Source: Methyloprofundus sp. | GTDB lineage: Bacteria; Pseudomonadota; Gammaproteobacteria; Methylococcales; Methylomonadaceae | Assembly (NCBI GenBank): GCA_028599115.1 | Contig: JAQRMR010000106.1 | Location: 1-38,567 of the forward strand | Length of the DNA: 38,567 nt | Direction: 5' to 3' | Part shown: in pieces, positions 37,401-38,567 of the stretch | Layout of the letters: the number at the start of each line of letters is the position of its first letter | How positions within the stretch are numbered: position 1 is the stretch's first letter | Program-made: the position numbers and the translations under genes | Notes under the pieces: model-generated | Told to the model about the DNA's origin: nothing | Databases searched by the model: none | What the model saw: the letters and a program-made list of their open reading frames with translations, nothing else

Positions 37401-38139
37401 TCTCACAAAACTTATCATTCACGTAGGTAATATTACCTTTAACATCTGCACTAGAAACAATCGCATGTTGATTTAATGCATCTTGCTGAAAGTCAAATGA
37501 ACGCACTGATTTTTCTAGCTTACTAGTCACCACCGACATTCTGTATAAAGTATAAGCAATAAAAAATGCCATCACTAATCCTAACGATACCCAAGTCATC
37601 TGGTAATAACGAGCTTGGATTACCTTTTGCGTATAAAAAACACTATAGTTATTCGCTAATTGCTGAATGTTATTCGTTAATTCATCATTCATTATTTTAT
37701 AAATAACCGCATCGATTTCTTTAGTATTATCTATAAAAATAGTGCCATGGATTAAAAGTACATCAAAGATAGGAAGTAACTCTATCGGCACTTTTTCTCG
37801 CGCTGCACGCAATTCATCAATACTTTTAGCACTTGAACGGTTAGTAATACCGCCATCGTTGACTAGTGCTAATAAGGAGTTATTAACTTTATCCGTTAGA
37901 AGATCAACATTTTTATTATATAAAGGAAGTTTAGCTTTAAATTCTGCTGCTAAAAAAGGAAAGTAATGCATAGAATTCCTTAAAATAGCCAAATGTGATT
38001 TATATTGCTCTAATAACTTAGCGCGTTGCTCAATTGAGTTAGCTAAAACAGTTCGGGGAGCCAATAAAACTTTCCGCATTTCCGAATCAAGACCATCAAT
38101 ATAATCCTTTTGAATATTGATAAGTTGATTCATTTGCAC
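34462..38139 (-). CDS. Hybrid sensor histidine kinase (DAHL remainder-PAS-PAS-HisKA-HATPase-REC-REC-HPt), missing its N-terminal anchor
   Basis: Phosphorelay kinase of BarA-like build, 1225 residues from a GTG at 38139. Seen in order: the rest of a helical periplasmic sensor domain (1-about 175) with the DAHL-like segment LEQYKSHLAILRNSMHYFP; one membrane helix (about 182-202); two PAS domains (about 222-330 and 342-460); HisKA with His497 in MSHEIRTPMN; ATPase with N614, DTGIGM and GGTGLG; receivers with Asp782 and Asp927; and HPt with His1083 in AHTIKGTSANIG. All phosphorelay residues are intact. The preceding in-frame TGA cuts off the first membrane helix. Neither the GTG at 38139 nor the ATG at 38133 has a Shine-Dalgarno, so the encoded kinase may be poorly made. 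Confidence 0.9.
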   Translation of the reverse strand: MQMNQLINIQKDYIDGLDSEMRKVLLAPRTVLANSIEQRAKLLEQYKSHLAILRNSMHYFPFLAAEFKAKLPLYNKNVDLLTDKVNNSLLALVNDGGITNRSSAKSIDELRAAREKVPIELLPIFDVLLIHGTIFIDNTKEIDAVIYKIMNDELTNNIQQLANNYSVFYTQKVIQARYYQMTWVSLGLVMAFFIAYTLYRMSVVTSKLEKSVRSFDFQQDALNQHAIVSSADVKGNITYVNDKFCEISGYLEEELLGKNHRIVKSGEHDTEFFKAMWKTIAKGEAWHGEIKNKNKQGGFYWTRSTIVPLIGADGKPSEYLSIRTDITERKLAEEKLRAERLFYNTITEALAEGVYAQDAEGRCTYANPKAEHLLGYSLAEMKGKKIHELLHYQDAQGNPLPVQDCCISQSLLDKAAFHTDKEVFFRKDGSQVPVYVSAVPIYEEEELQGGVVAFQDITAHIIQQNALDKALKTAKASAISAESANTAKSLFLANMSHEIRTPMNAIIGMSYLALQTDLDEKQKNYINKVNSSAEALLNLINDILDFSKIEANKLDIEHEHFLLDHVLVGVTDLLSLPASKKGLELLVDIDPRVPRALMGDELRLRQSIVNFANNAIKFTEKGDVVISVSLKEQKAKQVTLEFSVKDTGIGMTEEQKNGLFKAFAQADISTTRKYGGTGLGFAITGQLVSLMGGTVSVNTELGIGSTFGFCLTFDVSTQKIPEKITYIDGGRILVVDDNEASREIIERQVSAQGFDVKIVGSGKQALSRLTEADEVYDAIIMDWKMPGMDGIETLREINALHLSHSPFVIMATAYDSHDLENELDEQGLVAANILTKPFSASALWDVLNSCLGSVETTKKIVEQQPTKNEPPSLKGVHVLLVEDNQFNQELALKLLEMRGMTADLAENGREAIELVAKKTHYDIVLMDCQMPIMDGYTATQKIRAEWGDDLPIIAMTANVMADDIERAKNSGMNDHIAKPINVEVMMATIAKWALKKGTTKVDMELDSLKMEDTESVVNNNDHHHAVTMNAHLNIQAGLQMLGGNQELFIRLLTRFKENFSGAVVELSGLLEAKHIEEATRLAHTIKGTSANIGTVSLHKLAAKIEKYCHAQEIKQAQNLLPDIEDSLTKVLMEVDVFLSEHITNEEEGINLKNEVSSEEFNKQLQAVRDNLENYDSNSESSFSQLLSIVMVEKERQQLKKVAIAIEAYDFEQALVELNDCYPEQG

Positions 38140-38142
38140 AAC

Positions 38143-38367
38143 TCAATTATCGTAATTTAGCACAAGCCCTAGCCGTATTCCTAGCACAGCTTCTTTAGAC
38201 AAATTATTAGCATTTGCCAAACCTGAATGATTCTTAGTTATTTTCTCATGTACTCTATTAGAAAGCCCCTCGCCCTTAATATATAAAAAAATAACTAAAA
38301 TCAAGATGGCAATAATGATAAATATATTTCTACCTTCTGAAGGTGATGCAGAACGATTAGTTTGCAT
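38143..38367 (-). pseudogene. N-terminal fragment of the same histidine kinase (membrane anchor), cut by TGA
   Basis: A 74-codon piece with a polar start, one strong membrane helix (about residues 15-31, FIIIAILILVIFLYI) and the beginning of the extracytoplasmic domain, ending LGIRLGLVLNYDN before TGA at 38145-38143. It is in the same frame as the downstream kinase, with one codon between the TGA and the GTG start. In DAHL-type kinases the comparable stretch runs on as L-x-YD-x-L-V, so the TGA stands where Leu is expected. It overlaps the end of the cytochrome peroxidase gene by 11 bases. It should not be read as an independent small protein. Confidence 0.75.
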
Positions 38368-38567
38368 TTAACTCTCCATTTAAACTATCGAGAAACTTAA
38401 CAATTTCTACGGTTTCTTTTTCTGAAATAATTCTTCCTAATTGGTGTTTAGCCATTATTTTTACAACTTCACCCAATGTCTCAATCGACCCATCATGTAA
38501 ATAAGGTGCCGTACGGGCAACATTTCTTAAACTAGGTACTTTAAATTCAAATTTTTCTTCTTCTACC
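38357..38567 (-). CDS. Di-heme cytochrome c peroxidase / MauG family, 3' end only
   Basis: Only the last 69 residues lie in the window. They read [20 protein letters not shown], then [17 protein letters not shown] and the closing [17 protein letters not shown]. This is the C-terminal part of bacterial di-heme cytochrome c peroxidases and MauG relatives, after the second haem motif, with the conserved PSLRN-TAPY-HDG segment. The family reduces peroxide or acts in oxidative cofactor maturation in the periplasm. The stop lies inside the start of the kinase frame, so the two are probably co-transcribed. The haem motifs are outside the window. Confidence 0.88.
   Translation of the reverse strand, partial: VEEEKFEFKVPSLRNVARTAPYLHDGSIETLGEVVKIMAKHQLGRIISEKETVEIVKFLDSLNGELNAN

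Noticed and set aside
38143-38145. TGA in the kinase as a selenocysteine codon
   Set aside because: No convincing SECIS-like hairpin follows within the first about 40 bases, the site is not a redox position of the family, and the expected residue is Leu.
38143-38367. Independent small membrane protein of 74 residues
   Set aside because: It is in frame with the kinase, carries the kinase's missing first membrane helix, and ends in a recognisable DAHL-type segment, so it is a fragment rather than a gene.

Overview
The window is AT-rich, densely coding gammaproteobacterial chromosome. Most genes are core gammaproteobacterial ones: parC, mrcB, lolA, birA-coaX, rluC/rne, infA, clpS-clpA, nudJ-mnmA and ubiG-gph-yciK. 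A formaldehyde-activating enzyme gene (fae) sits next to a CitG-like gene and an ATP-grasp gene, the pattern of the tetrahydromethanopterin/methylofuran C1-transfer cluster. This points to a methylotroph, most likely a methanotroph of the order Methylococcales; the genus cannot be fixed from this sequence. I found no tRNA, rRNA, CRISPR array, prophage or insertion sequence.

Layout. 1-1000: a DUF1097 membrane protein between two intergenic stretches with repeat-like G-rich motifs. 986-6180 (minus): parC, mrcB and lolA in tight succession. 6267-8690 (minus): an AGCS amino-acid:cation symporter and a secreted nuclease. 8793-10972 (plus): a ZIP metal transporter, D-aminoacyl-tRNA deacylase and a CcsA/YpjD-like membrane protein, converging tail to tail on a minus-strand birA-coaX-SPOR operon (10969-13678). 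13687-16069 (minus): a PilZ protein beside pomA-pomB sodium-type stator genes. 16145-18175 (minus): sppA and rluC. 18176-18673: a long rluC/rne divergent gap holding a decayed c-type cytochrome and the structured rne leader. 18674-21274 (plus): rne and infA. 21338-23928 (minus): clpS-clpA. 24060-26003 (plus): nudJ-like, mnmA, yajD. 26212-28600 (minus): ATP-grasp, CitG-like and fae, ending at a strong terminator. 28751-32195 (plus): ubiG, gph/mupP-like, yciK, sufT and a secreted pentapeptide-repeat protein. 32289-38567 (minus): a signalling operon with the 3' end of a di-heme cytochrome c peroxidase, a DAHL-type hybrid histidine kinase, a REC-SpoIIE phosphatase and a REC-HD-GYP protein.

The most notable observation is in that last operon. 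The histidine kinase is one continuous reading frame from 38367 to 34462 except for a single in-frame TGA at 38145-38143. The stop separates the N-terminal transmembrane anchor from the rest of the sensor domain, at a place where the DAHL family pattern suggests a leucine codon. The other observations worth checking are the cytochrome pseudogene in front of rne, a PilZ gene whose perfect Shine-Dalgarno sequence lies in front of a GTA codon, and a long-range stem in the rne leader.

Functionally the window combines envelope building (LolA, PBP1B, SPOR protein, SppA), RNA and protein quality control (RNase E, RluC, ClpAS, Dtd, MnmA), C1 metabolism (Fae and probable cofactor synthesis genes), and c-di-GMP/phosphorelay signalling (PilZ, HD-GYP, hybrid kinase) with a flagellar stator as a possible target.
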